Assembly: GCA_020161145.1 (NCBI GenBank)
Contig: JAIUPQ010000001.1
Coordinates: 868,001 to 932,000 of the forward strand
Direction of reading: 5' to 3'
From: Pseudomonadota bacterium
GTDB taxonomy: Bacteria > Pseudomonadota > Gammaproteobacteria > Burkholderiales > Burkholderiaceae_C
DNA: 64,000 nt
Shown here: piece by piece, positions 54,163 to 62,702 of the stretch
How positions within the stretch are numbered: position 1 is the first letter of the stretch
Layout of the letters: the number at the start of each line of letters is the position of its first letter
Notes under the pieces: generated by a model
What the model saw: the letters and a program-made list of their open reading frames with translations, nothing else
Told to the model about the DNA's origin: nothing
Databases searched by the model: none
Translations under genes and position numbers: made by a program

Positions 54163-54576
54163 TCAGCCCGCCATCTGCTGGTACTCGAAGTACTTCTGAC
54201 CACCGAAGGCGATGGTGCCCATCAACACGGTGGTGCCGATCAGCAGCGCGGCGATGACGGCCAGCACCGGGCCCCAGCGGGTGGGCTGCAGCGGCTGGCC
54301 CCAGCGCTCGGCCCAGCGCTCGTCGGGCGTCAGGCCCATGACGATGGCCTGCAGGCAGGCCAGCGAAATCATGCCGCCCAGCACCGGCACGAGCAGCCAG
54401 GCGAGCTGGTCGTCGACGCCCAGCGTGCGCATGCGCAGCGCGCCCAGCAGGCCCACCAGCGTGGGCGGCAGGTGCAGCCAGGCCAGCGCGTCGCGCGGCC
54501 CGAACAGGTAAAAGCGGTGGGCCCCCAGCGGGCCGGCCAGCAGCGCCAGCCAGGTGGCGTAGGTCTTGGACTTCAT
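54163..54576 (-). CDS. TM2-domain membrane protein
   Basis: Predicted 137 aa from the ATG at 54576. The N-terminal GPLGAHRFYLFGPRDALAW matches the TM2 signature (two helices with a GxHRFYLG-type turn). A further helix lies near the C-terminus (about 108-130). TM2 proteins are small integral membrane proteins without an agreed bacterial function. It starts 11 bp after the kynU stop on the same strand and could be its downstream operon member. It is convergent with the receptor gene. Confidence 0.75.
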   Translation of the reverse strand: MKSKTYATWLALLAGPLGAHRFYLFGPRDALAWLHLPPTLVGLLGALRMRTLGVDDQLAWLLVPVLGGMISLACLQAIVMGLTPDERWAERWGQPLQPTRWGPVLAVIAALLIGTTVLMGTIAFGGQKYFEYQQMAG

Positions 54577-54586
54577 GAGCGGGCGA

Positions 54587-55840
54587 TCAGGTGACGGCGG
54601 CCTTGTGCGTGAAGCGCGGCTCTTGCCAGACGCGGCTGTGCAGCGTGTCGGCCAGGAGGTGGGCGGCGTCGAAGGCGTCGACAAAGCGGGTGTACAGCGG
54701 TGTGAAGCCAAAGCGCAGCAGGTGGGGCTCACCGCCCGCGCCGGCACGGAAGTCGCCGATGACGCCGCGCGCGATCAAGGCCTGCATGACGGCGTAGCCG
54801 TCGATGTCGGCCGGGCAGGCCAGCGCCACCTGGCTGCCGCGCTGGGCCGGCGCTTCGGGCGTCACCAGCGTCAGCGGCAGGGCGCGGGTCTGTTCGATGA
54901 ACAGCTGCGTCAGCGCCAGCGACTTGGCGCGCAGCGCCGCCATGCCGCCCAGCGGCTCGGCCGCCAGCAGGGTCTGCACGCCGCACTCCAGCGCGGCCAG
55001 CGCCACCACGGGCGGCGTGCCGCACAAAAACCGCGCCATGCCGGCGGCAGGCTGGTAGCCGGTCTCGAAGGTGAAGGGGTGGGCGTGACCCATCCAGCCC
55101 GTCAGCGGCTGCTGCGCGGTGGCGTGGCGGGCGTGCACCCAGACGAAGGCGGGGGCGCCGGGGCCGCCGTTCAGGTATTTGTAGCCGCAGCCAATGGCGA
55201 AGTCGGCACCCGCGCCGTTCAGGTCCACCGGCACGGCGCCCACCGAGTGGCACAAGTCCCAGAGGGCCAGCGCGCCCGCGCGGTGGGCGGCGGCGGTCAG
55301 GGCGGCCATGTCGTGCATGGCGCCGCTGCGGTAGTTGACGTGGGTGAGCATCAGCACGGCCACGTCGCTGCCCAGGCGCTGGGCGATGGCCTCGCCTTCC
55401 AGCAGCTCCAGCGTGCAGCCGAACTGCGCGGCCAGCGACTGGGCGATGTAGAGGTCGGTGGGGAAGTTGCTGCGCTCGGAGACGATGACGCGCCGGCCGT
55501 CGCGGGCGTTGGCCGTCAGCGCGGCGTGCAACACCTTGTAGAGGTTGATGGAGGTGGAGTCGGCCGCCACCACCTCGCCCGGCGCGGCGCCGATCAGCCG
55601 CGCAATCTGGTCGCCCACGCGCTGGGGCAGGTCGATCCAGCCGGCCTGGTTCCAGGAGCGGATCAGGCCGTGGCCCCATTCCTGGCTGACCACCTCGGCC
55701 ACGCGGGGCGCGGCGGCGCGCGGCAACACGCCCAGCGAGTTGCCGTCCAGGTAGATCTCGCCCTCGGGCAACGCGAACTGGGCGCGCAGCGGGGCCAGGG
55801 TGTCGGCGGCGTCCAGCGCCAGGGCTTGGGTTCTAGCCAT
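54587..55840 (-). CDS. kynU: Kynureninase
   Basis: Predicted 417 aa, PLP enzyme that cleaves kynurenine to anthranilate and alanine (or 3-hydroxykynurenine to 3-hydroxyanthranilate). Supporting motifs are [13 protein letters not shown] at the N-terminus, [40 protein letters not shown] with the pyridine-binding Asp and the PLP Lys in [18 protein letters not shown]. Length is normal. It overlaps kynB by 8 bp and lies in an argF-kynB-kynU run. kynA, the tryptophan dioxygenase, is not in the window. Confidence 0.94.
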   Translation of the reverse strand: MARTQALALDAADTLAPLRAQFALPEGEIYLDGNSLGVLPRAAAPRVAEVVSQEWGHGLIRSWNQAGWIDLPQRVGDQIARLIGAAPGEVVAADSTSINLYKVLHAALTANARDGRRVIVSERSNFPTDLYIAQSLAAQFGCTLELLEGEAIAQRLGSDVAVLMLTHVNYRSGAMHDMAALTAAAHRAGALALWDLCHSVGAVPVDLNGAGADFAIGCGYKYLNGGPGAPAFVWVHARHATAQQPLTGWMGHAHPFTFETGYQPAAGMARFLCGTPPVVALAALECGVQTLLAAEPLGGMAALRAKSLALTQLFIEQTRALPLTLVTPEAPAQRGSQVALACPADIDGYAVMQALIARGVIGDFRAGAGGEPHLLRFGFTPLYTRFVDAFDAAHLLADTLHSRVWQEPRFTHKAAVT

Positions 55841-56462
55841 GAAGACTCCTCAGAATGGCCCGCACGGGCGAGGCATCGGCCTGCATCCATTTGAGCGGCA
55901 GGGCAATGAGTTCGTAGTCGCCCGCGGGCACGTCGTCGAGCAGCAGGTTTTCCAGCACGCGCAGGCCGCGCCGGCGCAGCACCTGGTGGGCGTCCAGGGT
56001 TTTGCTGGCGGCCGGGTCCACGCTGGCCGAGTCGGTGCCCACCAGTTGCACGCCGGCATCGGCCAGGGCCTCGATCAGCGCGGGCTCCAGCCCGGGCAGG
56101 TCGGCATCGAACGCCTGCGGCTGGCGCGCATAGCAGCGCAGCAGCAGGCGCGGCGGCAGGCCGGGCAGGGCGTGCGCCACGTCGGCCAGCCGCACCAGCG
56201 GGCGCGCGTGCAGCACGTGCACCACGCGGCAGGGGCCCAGATAGGGATCGAGGCCGACGGCACCGATGGCGGCGCCGGCCGGGTCGTAGTGCAGCGGCGC
56301 ATCGGCATGCGCGCCCACGTGCGGCGAGTGCGTGACGGCGCTGACGTTGACCGGGCAGCCGGGGGCGATCTGCGCCACCCACTGCTGTGCATAGGGCGTG
56401 TCGCCGGGGAAGACCGGGCTGGCCGGGTCCACGGGCGGCGAGATGTCCCAGATGTGGGTCAT
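55833..56462 (-). CDS. kynB: Kynurenine formamidase
   Basis: Predicted 209 aa, metal-dependent cyclase-type hydrolase that converts N-formylkynurenine to kynurenine. The start [19 protein letters not shown] and the metal-binding [12 protein letters not shown] (HxGxHxDxP-like) are family marks; [17 protein letters not shown] is conserved in the second half. The gene is coupled on both sides: its ATG overlaps the argF stop by 4 bp and its end overlaps kynU by 8 bp. Confidence 0.93.
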   Translation of the reverse strand: MTHIWDISPPVDPASPVFPGDTPYAQQWVAQIAPGCPVNVSAVTHSPHVGAHADAPLHYDPAGAAIGAVGLDPYLGPCRVVHVLHARPLVRLADVAHALPGLPPRLLLRCYARQPQAFDADLPGLEPALIEALADAGVQLVGTDSASVDPAASKTLDAHQVLRRRGLRVLENLLLDDVPAGDYELIALPLKWMQADASPVRAILRSLHG

Positions 56463-57415
56463 GCGCCGATGCGTCCGAGCAGCAAAAATTCCATCAGCGC
56501 TTTTTGCACGTGCATTCTGTTTTCTGCTTCATCCCATACAACCGACTGCGGGCCGTCGATCACCTCGGCGGTGACTTCCTCGCCGCGGTGGGCGGGCAGG
56601 CAGTGCATGAACAGGGCATCGGGCGCGGCCAGCGCCATCATGGCGGCGTCCACCCGCCAGTTGGCGAAGGCGTCGCGGCGGGCGGCGTTCTCGGCTTCGT
56701 AGCCCATGCTGGTCCAGACGTCGGTGGTGACCAGGTGGGCGCCGCGGCAGGCGTCGCGCGGGTCGGCAAAGAGGCGGTAGCAATCGGCGTTCTTGAGGCC
56801 GGCCAGCGCGGGGTTGACCTCGTAGCCCACGGGCGAGCTGACATGCAGCGTAAAGCCCAGCAGGTCGGCCGCCTGCAGCCAGGTGGTGGCCATGTTGTTG
56901 CCGTCGCCCACCCAGGCCACGGTCTTGCCGCGCAGGGCGCCCAGGTCGTGGCCGCGCAGGCCCAGCGGGGCGCGGTGCTCCAGCCAGGTGAAGAGGTCGG
57001 CCATGATCTGGCAGGGGTGGTATTCGTTGGTCAGGCCGTTGATGACCGGCACGCGCGAATGGGCGGCGAAGGCCTGGAGCTTGGTTTGCTCGAAGGTGCG
57101 GATCATCACCAGATCGACCATGCGGCTGATGACGCGGGCCGAGTCCTCGAACGGCTCGTCGCGGCCAAACTGGCTGTCGCCGCTGGTCAGGTGCACCACC
57201 GAGCCGCCCATCTGGTACATGCCGGTCTCGAAGCTGACGCGGGTGCGGGTGCTGGCCTTCTCGAAGATCAGTGCCAGCGTGCGGTCGGCCAGCGGCTGGT
57301 ATTTTTCGTAGTTCTTGAAGCGCTGTTTGATGATGCGGGCGCGGTCAAACAGGTAGGCGTAGTCCTCCGCGCTGAAGTCGGTGAACTGCAAATAGTGGGT
57401 CAACGGGGCTTTCAT
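56459..57415 (-). CDS. argF: Ornithine carbamoyltransferase
   Basis: Predicted 318 aa. It forms citrulline from ornithine and carbamoyl phosphate in arginine synthesis. The carbamoyl-phosphate site FEKASTRTRVSFE (about residue 51), the HPCQIMADL segment and the ornithine-site HCLPAHRGEE are all intact. The anabolic form is supported by length and motif set. DUF3579 is divergent upstream, a recurring betaproteobacterial arrangement. Unusually, kynB and kynU follow as overlapping genes, tying arginine and tryptophan-degradation genes to one transcript. Confidence 0.95.
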   Translation of the reverse strand: MKAPLTHYLQFTDFSAEDYAYLFDRARIIKQRFKNYEKYQPLADRTLALIFEKASTRTRVSFETGMYQMGGSVVHLTSGDSQFGRDEPFEDSARVISRMVDLVMIRTFEQTKLQAFAAHSRVPVINGLTNEYHPCQIMADLFTWLEHRAPLGLRGHDLGALRGKTVAWVGDGNNMATTWLQAADLLGFTLHVSSPVGYEVNPALAGLKNADCYRLFADPRDACRGAHLVTTDVWTSMGYEAENAARRDAFANWRVDAAMMALAAPDALFMHCLPAHRGEEVTAEVIDGPQSVVWDEAENRMHVQKALMEFLLLGRIGA

Positions 57416-57484
57416 GGCGGTGCTGGCTGCGCAAGGATCAAGCAATGATTGTGAAGGAAAATGGCGGATTGACCTGCCTGCTGC

Positions 57485-57811
57485 ATGACTTCTGACGCCC
57501 CCCAGCCCCGCGAGTACTTCATCGTCGGCCTGACCGCCGACGGCAAACCCTTCCGCCCCAGCGACTGGGCCGAGCGTCTGGCCGGCGCCATGTCGTCCTT
57601 CGGTCCCGATGGCGAGCAATCGCGCCGCCCCAGCCCCTTCATCTGCTACTCGCCCTACTGCGTGCCCCAGCTCTACCAAGGCGTGCGCAGCGTGCTGGTC
57701 AGCCAGGCGCTGGAGGCGGTGGAGCCCAGGGCCTGGGAGTTCGTGATGGCGTTCGCGCGTGACAACGGCCTGCAGGTGGTTGAGCACACCGGCGAGGTGG
57801 ACAAGCCATGA
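57485..57811 (+). CDS. DUF3579 domain protein
   Basis: Predicted 108 aa, cytoplasmic. REYFIVGLTADGKPFRPSDW and SPFICYSPYCVPQLYQGVRS are characteristic of the DUF3579 family, seen mainly in Betaproteobacteria and often beside argF. Function is unknown. It is divergent from argF across a 69-bp gap and overlaps the following GTPase gene by 4 bp, so it may be co-expressed with ribosome assembly. Confidence 0.85.
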   Translation: MTSDAPQPREYFIVGLTADGKPFRPSDWAERLAGAMSSFGPDGEQSRRPSPFICYSPYCVPQLYQGVRSVLVSQALEAVEPRAWEFVMAFARDNGLQVVEHTGEVDKP

Positions 57812-58752
57812 GCGGCGGCCCCAGCGTCCAGTGGTTCCCGGGCCATATGCATGCCACGCGCAAGGCGCTGGCCGAGCGGCTGCCGCTGATCGACGTGGTG
57901 ATCGAGATGCTGGACGCGCGCCTGCCTGGCTCCAGCGCCAACCCGCTGCTGGCCGAGGCCACCCAGGGCAAGGCGGCGTTGAAGATTCTGAACAAGCAAG
58001 ACCTGGCCGACCCGCTGCTGACCGCCCGTTGGCTGGACCACTACAACGCCATGCCAGCCACCCAGGCCATTGCGCTGGACGCCGGTGAGCGCAAGCCGGC
58101 ACGGGCGCTGGTGGCCGCCTGCCAGGCGGCGGCCCCGGGCCGGGGCACGCTGGACAAGCCGCTGCGCGTGCTGATCTGCGGCGTGCCCAACGTGGGCAAG
58201 AGCACGCTGATCAACACCTTGACGGGCAAGCGCTCGGCCAAGACGGGCGACGAGGCCGGCATCACCAAGACCGAGCAGCCCATAGCTCTGGCGCCCGGCA
58301 TCACGCTTTACGACACGCCCGGCATCCTCTGGCCGCGCATTGCCGTGCCGCAAAGCGGTGCCCACCTGGCCGCCAGCGGCGCCGTGGGCCGCAATGCCTA
58401 CGACGAAGAAAGCGTGGCGCTGGACCTGCTGGCCAGCATCAAGCGCCGGGCACCGGGCTGCCTGATGCAGCGCTACCAGATCGAGGACGCGGCCGCGCAG
58501 ACCGACGACGCGCTGCTGGCCGCCATCGCCCGCCGCCGGGGTGCGCTGGGTCCGGGTGGCCGCACCGAGAACCACAAGGCGGCCGAGATCCTGCTCAACG
58601 ACTTCCGCATGGGCGAGCTGGGCGGCGTGACGCTGGAGACGCCCGAGGAGCTGGCCCAGTGGCAGGCCGAGGCCGCCGCCGCCGATGCGGTGCGCGACGC
58701 CGAGCGCGAGGCCCGCCGCCGCCAGCGAGCGGCGGGGCGGCGCAAGCGCTGA
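57808..58752 (+). CDS. ylqF: Circularly permuted ribosome-biogenesis GTPase (YlqF/RbgA type)
   Basis: Predicted 314 aa. The G motifs are in permuted order: G4 ILNKQDLAD (about residue 55) precedes G1 CGVPNVGKSTLINTL (about 128) and G3 YDTPGILWP, which defines the YlqF/YawG class. VQWFPGHMHATRKALAE at the N-terminus is the family's opening. RbgA promotes late maturation of the 50S subunit in Bacillus; the same role is inferred here. The C-terminus is very rich in Arg and Ala, suiting rRNA contact. It overlaps the DUF3579 gene. Confidence 0.92.
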   Translation: MSGGPSVQWFPGHMHATRKALAERLPLIDVVIEMLDARLPGSSANPLLAEATQGKAALKILNKQDLADPLLTARWLDHYNAMPATQAIALDAGERKPARALVAACQAAAPGRGTLDKPLRVLICGVPNVGKSTLINTLTGKRSAKTGDEAGITKTEQPIALAPGITLYDTPGILWPRIAVPQSGAHLAASGAVGRNAYDEESVALDLLASIKRRAPGCLMQRYQIEDAAAQTDDALLAAIARRRGALGPGGRTENHKAAEILLNDFRMGELGGVTLETPEELAQWQAEAAAADAVRDAEREARRRQRAAGRRKR

Positions 58753-58801
58753 AGGGCGCTGCAGGCAAGGCGTCATCACGCCGCAACCAAGCCGCAGAAG
58801 C

Positions 58802-59389
58802 TCAGGCGCCGCGTACCAACGGCTGTTCAGCGCCATCAGTTCCAGCAGTGCGCTCGAACGCCATCACCCAATTGGTTTCCCAGCTTTGCCCATCGTCGGC
58901 AGAGAACGCCTGCTCCCAACGCGCCTGATCGGTGCCCAGCCGCCGCCAGCGAAAGCGCACGCGAATCGGTCGCCCGTCGAAGTCGTCTTCGCCTTCGAAC
59001 AGCCCCTCGTCGCCGGCAAAGCGCCCAACCACCGGTGGACTCAACCGGTTCGTCGTCGCATCGATGCCGCCGCCTTCGTTCGTCACCCAGTAGATGCTCC
59101 AGAGGTTGGTTGCCGGATTGAAGATGCGCAGCGACATGCCCACCCAGCCCGGGCGCCACGCTTCGGCAACCAGGGTGTCGAAGTTGATGACGCCGCCGGG
59201 CAGTTGCTGCACGGACGATGTGGCGGCAAAGGTCTCCCAGTCGCTGCTGCCTTGCAGACGTGCTTTCAGGCGGCGCTGATGCGTGCGCCAGGTGCCGATC
59301 AGGAAGTCGAAGTCGCGGATGGCGCTGGTCGTCGCGGGGGTTTCGGTCGTCACAGGTTGGCTCCAGGGTGGGTATCGATAGCCGATCAT
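58802..59389 (-). CDS. Lipocalin-like protein of DUF1579 type
   Basis: Predicted 195 aa from the ATG at 59389, without a signal peptide. FDFLIGTWRTHQRRLKARL is a typical lipocalin-like opening (xxGxW), followed by strands such as LRIFNPATNLWSIYWVTN and a WEQAFSADDGQSWETNW end that fit the DUF1579 group. Such proteins form a small-ligand-binding barrel; the ligand is unknown. It is divergent from a WYL regulator across 43 bp, which suggests that the regulator controls it. Confidence 0.7.
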   Translation of the reverse strand: MIGYRYPPWSQPVTTETPATTSAIRDFDFLIGTWRTHQRRLKARLQGSSDWETFAATSSVQQLPGGVINFDTLVAEAWRPGWVGMSLRIFNPATNLWSIYWVTNEGGGIDATTNRLSPPVVGRFAGDEGLFEGEDDFDGRPIRVRFRWRRLGTDQARWEQAFSADDGQSWETNWVMAFERTAGTDGAEQPLVRGA

Positions 59390-59402
59390 GGCACCGGTAA
59401 TA

Positions 59403-59418
59403 TGACAACGTCTGTCGT
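59403..59418. promoter_or_regulatory. Candidate operator between the lipocalin-like and WYL-regulator genes
   Basis: TGACAACGTCTGTCGTGA contains GACA and TGTC as an inverted repeat around ACGTC, in the 43-bp space that must hold both promoters. It is a reasonable site for the regulator's own binding; the evidence is only symmetry and location. Confidence 0.3.
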
Positions 59419-59432
59419 GATTTCTTGCCGCG

Positions 59433-60437
59433 ATGAGATCCAGCCGCCTGTTGTCCATCCTGATGCTGTTGCAGACGCGTGGCCGCGTCACGGCCAGCGC
59501 GCTGGCGCGTGCGCTCGAAGTCTCCGAGCGAACCATCCTGCGTGACATCGATGAGCTTTCCGCCGCCGGCGTGCCGCTGTGGGGCGAGCGTGGGCGCCAG
59601 GGCGGGTTCCAGTTGCGTGCAGGCTGGACCACGCAACTCACCGGCATGACCGAGGCCGAGGCCAACGCGCTGCTGCTGGCTGGCATGCCGGCATCGGCCA
59701 CCGACCTGGGGCTGGGCGAGGCCGCGATGTCGGCGCAGCTCAAGCTGCTGGCCAGCGTGCCTGAGCCGCTGCGGCAGGGTGCGGCCACGGTGGCCGAGCG
59801 CCTGCATATCGATCCACTGGACTGGTACCGCGCGACCGACACGCCAGCGTTTCTTCGTGAGGCGGCCGACGCCGTGTGGCACGGCAAGCGCGTCCAGATC
59901 GCCTACACAAGCTGGCGCGGCACCTCGCGCCGCCATCTCGAACCGTTGGGGCTGGTGCTCAAAGCGGGTGCGTGGTACCTGGCTGCACGCGAGGTGAACA
60001 AGGCCGCTGTGTGCACCTACCGCCTGGCGAGCGTGCAGGCCATGGCCGTCAGCAAGACGGGCTTTCAGCGCCCGCGCGCGTTCGATCTGGCGGGCTATTG
60101 GCGTGAGTCGTCGGCACGCTTCGAGTCCGAACTGCACCCGCTTCAGGCGCAGGTGCTCCTGTCGCCACGTGCGATGGTGTGGCTCGCTCACGCGCGCAGC
60201 CGGTTCACGCGGCTGTCCGAGTTGCCCGCCCATGTGGCCGTGCCCGATGGCTGGCAGTGCGTCTGCATCCCCATCGAATCCATCGAGCAAGGGGCTCGGC
60301 AGGTGTTGGGCTACGGGGCAGAGGCCGAGGTCATCACGCCGCAAGCGCTGCGCGATGAAGTGGCCCATCTGGCGGCACGCACGCTGGAGCGTCATGCTTC
60401 ACAGCGGCCCGTGGCGGCGGGCTTCAACGCGCGGTGA
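59433..60437 (+). CDS. HTH-WYL transcriptional regulator (YafY family)
   Basis: Predicted 334 aa. Residues 1-60 form a DeoR-type winged helix (LARALEVSERTILRDIDEL). Residues about 140-235 are a WYL domain (RVQIAYTSWRGTSRRHLEP, then AGAWYLAAREVNKAAVCTYR), with the WxL variant of the WYL triplet (GAWYLAA). WYL domains bind nucleic acid or small ligands and occur in stress, DNA-damage and defence regulators. The C-terminal extension fits the family. It is divergent from the lipocalin-like gene, its most likely target. Confidence 0.88.
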   Translation: MRSSRLLSILMLLQTRGRVTASALARALEVSERTILRDIDELSAAGVPLWGERGRQGGFQLRAGWTTQLTGMTEAEANALLLAGMPASATDLGLGEAAMSAQLKLLASVPEPLRQGAATVAERLHIDPLDWYRATDTPAFLREAADAVWHGKRVQIAYTSWRGTSRRHLEPLGLVLKAGAWYLAAREVNKAAVCTYRLASVQAMAVSKTGFQRPRAFDLAGYWRESSARFESELHPLQAQVLLSPRAMVWLAHARSRFTRLSELPAHVAVPDGWQCVCIPIESIEQGARQVLGYGAEAEVITPQALRDEVAHLAARTLERHASQRPVAAGFNAR

Positions 60438-60495
60438 CCGTCTCCATTAGCATGCGGCGCATGTCCCAACCCGCGCGCCCCCGCGCCACGCTGCC

Positions 60496-61710
60496 ATGAA
60501 CGCCATCGATACCGCTGCGCTGTGGTCCACGCTGGGGGATGTGTGGGCGCATGGCTATCGCGGCTTTGACGTCATGCGCGCGGTGCTGGCGTTGGGCGGG
60601 CTGGCGGTGGCGCTGCTGCTGCGCCGCCCGTTCGCGCGGTTGGCCGTGCGCGCTCTGCACCGGGCAACGGTGCGGCGGCGCCCGGATACGACAGCAGTGG
60701 CCGGCGCGCCGGCGCAACTCCCGTCACCGGCCAAGGTGGCGGTGGACGCACTCGTGGGGCCGTTGCAACTGGTGCCCGTCATCGTCGCGGTGCTGCTGAT
60801 TGCCGAATTCGCCGTTGACGGCGCGCGGCCCAAGCTGCTGCTGCAGGACGTGGGCCGCTCGCTCGTGGTGCTGGCGGTGTTCTGGGCGCTGTTGGCCGTG
60901 GTCGGCCCGCTGCTCGCGCACGCGCGTGGCCGCGCGGCGGCCTTTAGCCCGGCGATGCTGGATTGGACGGTGCACATTGCGCGCATCGTGCTGATCGGCA
61001 TCGGTGCGGCGACCATCCTCGAGATCTGGGGCATCCACATCGGGCCGGTGCTGGCCGGCTTCGGGCTCGTGGGGGCGGCCGTCGCCCTGGGCGCGCAAGA
61101 CCTGTTCAAGAACCTGTTCGCAGGCATCTTCATCATCGCCGAGCGGCGGTTCGCCAATGGCGACTGGATACGCGGCAACGGCGGCATCGAGGGCACGGTG
61201 GAGATGATCGGCCTGCGCACCACGCGCGTGCGGCGGTTTGATCTGGCACCGGTCTACGTGCCCAACACCCAGCTCGCCGACGACGCGGTGATCAACTACT
61301 CACAGATGACGCACTACCGCATCTCCTGGACGGTGGGCCTGACCTACGGCACGTCGGTTGACCAGTTGCGGCAGATCCGCGACCGCATCGAGGCCTACCT
61401 GCTGGCCAGCCCCGACTTTGTGTGCCCGCCCGAGGCGCCGGTGATCGTGCGCATCGACAGCTTTGGCGACTCGGCGATCAACCTGATGCTCTATACCTTC
61501 ACCCGCACCACCGACTGGGGCGAGTGGCTGCGCATCAAGGAGGCGCTGGCGCTGTTCATCAAGACGCTGGTCGCCGAGGTCGGCTCGGACTTTGCGTTTC
61601 CGAGCCAGTCGATCTACGTCGAGACCCTGCCCACGGGCACTGAGCTGTACCCGATGGCGCCGCCCGGGGCAACGCCGCCGCGGGCACCCTCGGCGCCGGC
61701 TGCGGGCTGA
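60496..61710 (+). CDS. MscS-family mechanosensitive channel
   Basis: Predicted 404 aa. Four or five membrane helices precede the MscS pore helix, which is glycine/alanine-rich (LAGFGLVGAAVALGAQDLFK), then FAGIFIIAERRFANGDWI and the beta domain (VEMIGLRTTRVRRFD, VYVPNTQLADDAVINYS). The cytoplasmic vestibule follows. Such channels release osmolytes at hypo-osmotic shock. It is larger than E. coli MscS (286 aa) because of extra N-terminal helices. marC follows 29 bp later. Confidence 0.9.
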   Translation: MNAIDTAALWSTLGDVWAHGYRGFDVMRAVLALGGLAVALLLRRPFARLAVRALHRATVRRRPDTTAVAGAPAQLPSPAKVAVDALVGPLQLVPVIVAVLLIAEFAVDGARPKLLLQDVGRSLVVLAVFWALLAVVGPLLAHARGRAAAFSPAMLDWTVHIARIVLIGIGAATILEIWGIHIGPVLAGFGLVGAAVALGAQDLFKNLFAGIFIIAERRFANGDWIRGNGGIEGTVEMIGLRTTRVRRFDLAPVYVPNTQLADDAVINYSQMTHYRISWTVGLTYGTSVDQLRQIRDRIEAYLLASPDFVCPPEAPVIVRIDSFGDSAINLMLYTFTRTTDWGEWLRIKEALALFIKTLVAEVGSDFAFPSQSIYVETLPTGTELYPMAPPGATPPRAPSAPAAG

Positions 61711-61739
61711 GCGCGCGTCGGCATCCACCGGCACGATCC

Positions 61740-62384
61740 ATGCAAAGCAGCGAGCTCATCAAGGCGTTCGCCGCGTTCTTCGCGATCATGAACCCGTTCG
61801 TCACCTTGCCGATTTTTCTGGCGCTGACGAATGGCTTGCCCGTCGAGCAGCAGCGCCGCCTGGCCGTGCGGGTGGGGCTGTTCACGGCGGCGATGTGCGC
61901 CGTGATCTTCATCGCCGGCCATCAGATCATCGGCCTCTTCGGCGTCAGCGTCGATCAGTTCCGCATCGCTGGCGGCCTGGTGCTGGCGCACATCGCCTGG
62001 TCCATGCTCAACGGCGCCGAGGTCGCGTCGCATCACGGCACCGCCGACGAGCGCCAGCAGATGACCGACCTGAGCGGGCTGGCGTTCTACCCCCTGACGT
62101 TTCCGATGATCGTCGGCCCCGGCACGATGGCCACGCTCATCATCTACGGCGCCCACGCGCGCTCCATCGAGGCGTCGCTCGAAGTGGCCGCAGCCGTCGC
62201 GCTGGTGGTCGGCCTGGGCTTCGTTGTGCTGTACTTCGCGGCCGCGCTGGGCAAGCTGCTGGGCGACAGCGCACGCGTCATCACCACGCGCCTGATGGGC
62301 ATGATCCTGCTGGCCATCGCGGTGGGCATGGTCGTCGCCGGGCTGCAGGCGGTGCTGCCGGGGCTGGCACACGCGAGCCCATGA
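61740..62384 (+). CDS. marC: MarC/UPF0056 family membrane protein
   Basis: Predicted 214 aa with six hydrophobic segments. FFAIMNPFVTLPIFLALT at the N-terminus and PLTFPMIVGPGTMATLII in the middle are MarC family signatures. E. coli MarC was once linked to multiple antibiotic resistance but has no proven function; the symbol is used for family only. A strong hairpin terminator lies 70 bp downstream. Confidence 0.85.
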   Translation: MQSSELIKAFAAFFAIMNPFVTLPIFLALTNGLPVEQQRRLAVRVGLFTAAMCAVIFIAGHQIIGLFGVSVDQFRIAGGLVLAHIAWSMLNGAEVASHHGTADERQQMTDLSGLAFYPLTFPMIVGPGTMATLIIYGAHARSIEASLEVAAAVALVVGLGFVVLYFAAALGKLLGDSARVITTRLMGMILLAIAVGMVVAGLQAVLPGLAHASP

Positions 62385-62454
62385 CGTGATCTCGGGGTGG
62401 GTATCGGGTGCCGTCCAGTAGGCGTCCCGTTTGCTTTGTGATGCGGCCAAAGAA

Positions 62455-62492
62455 AAAGGCCTGCACTCGCGTGCAGGCCTTTGATCTTTTTT
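62455..62492. terminator. Strong intrinsic, probably bidirectional terminator
   Basis: AAAGGCCTGCAC and GTGCAGGCCTTT pair perfectly over 12 bp around a TCGC loop, with a T run at 62487-62492 on the plus strand and A-rich sequence on the other side. It would end marC transcription and, on the minus strand, transcription of the original tRNA-Asn. Confidence 0.9.
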
Positions 62493-62501
62493 GGTTTTCT
62501 T

Positions 62502-62548
62502 TGGCTCCCCGACCTGGGCTCGAACCAGGGACCTACGGATTAACAGTC
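62502..62548 (-). tRNA. Truncated tRNA-Asn 3' part (anticodon loop to CCA), likely attachment site
   Basis: On the minus strand the sequence from CTGTTAATCCG (anticodon GTT at 62542-62544) through CCTGGTTCGAGCCCAGG (T arm) to TCGGGGAGCCA matches the 3' half of tRNA-Asn. The D arm and acceptor 5' strand are missing: positions right of 62548 do not pair with the TCCGT stem and show no AGCTCAG box. The fragment cannot make a functional tRNA. Its end in the anticodon stem is typical of an integrase attachment core left at one island border. Confidence 0.75.
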
Positions 62549-62702
62549 GGGCCAGAACGCCACAAAACAATGCCAATCGAGAGGGGTTGAACGTACGCTT
62601 TCCCAGTGGAAGGAAGGAGACCGTAGGGAGTTTAGCGAAGTTGAGCGTAGGCAAAAAGAACGGGTTGCTGTACCGCTGGTGTACCGAAGCTGCACCGTAG
62701 CC
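62549..62702. other. Island-side gap between the tRNA fragment and the HEPN-motif gene; no gene seen
   Basis: About 154 bp of mixed composition without a supported gene. Any open frame that runs through it also reads across the tRNA fragment and is regarded as spurious. It forms the outermost part of the putative island. Confidence 0.5.

Noticed and set aside
62491-62700. Open frame of about 69 codons across the tRNA fragment
   Set aside because: The peptide is the usual artefact of translating a tRNA 3' half; there is no RBS and the tRNA signature explains the DNA better.
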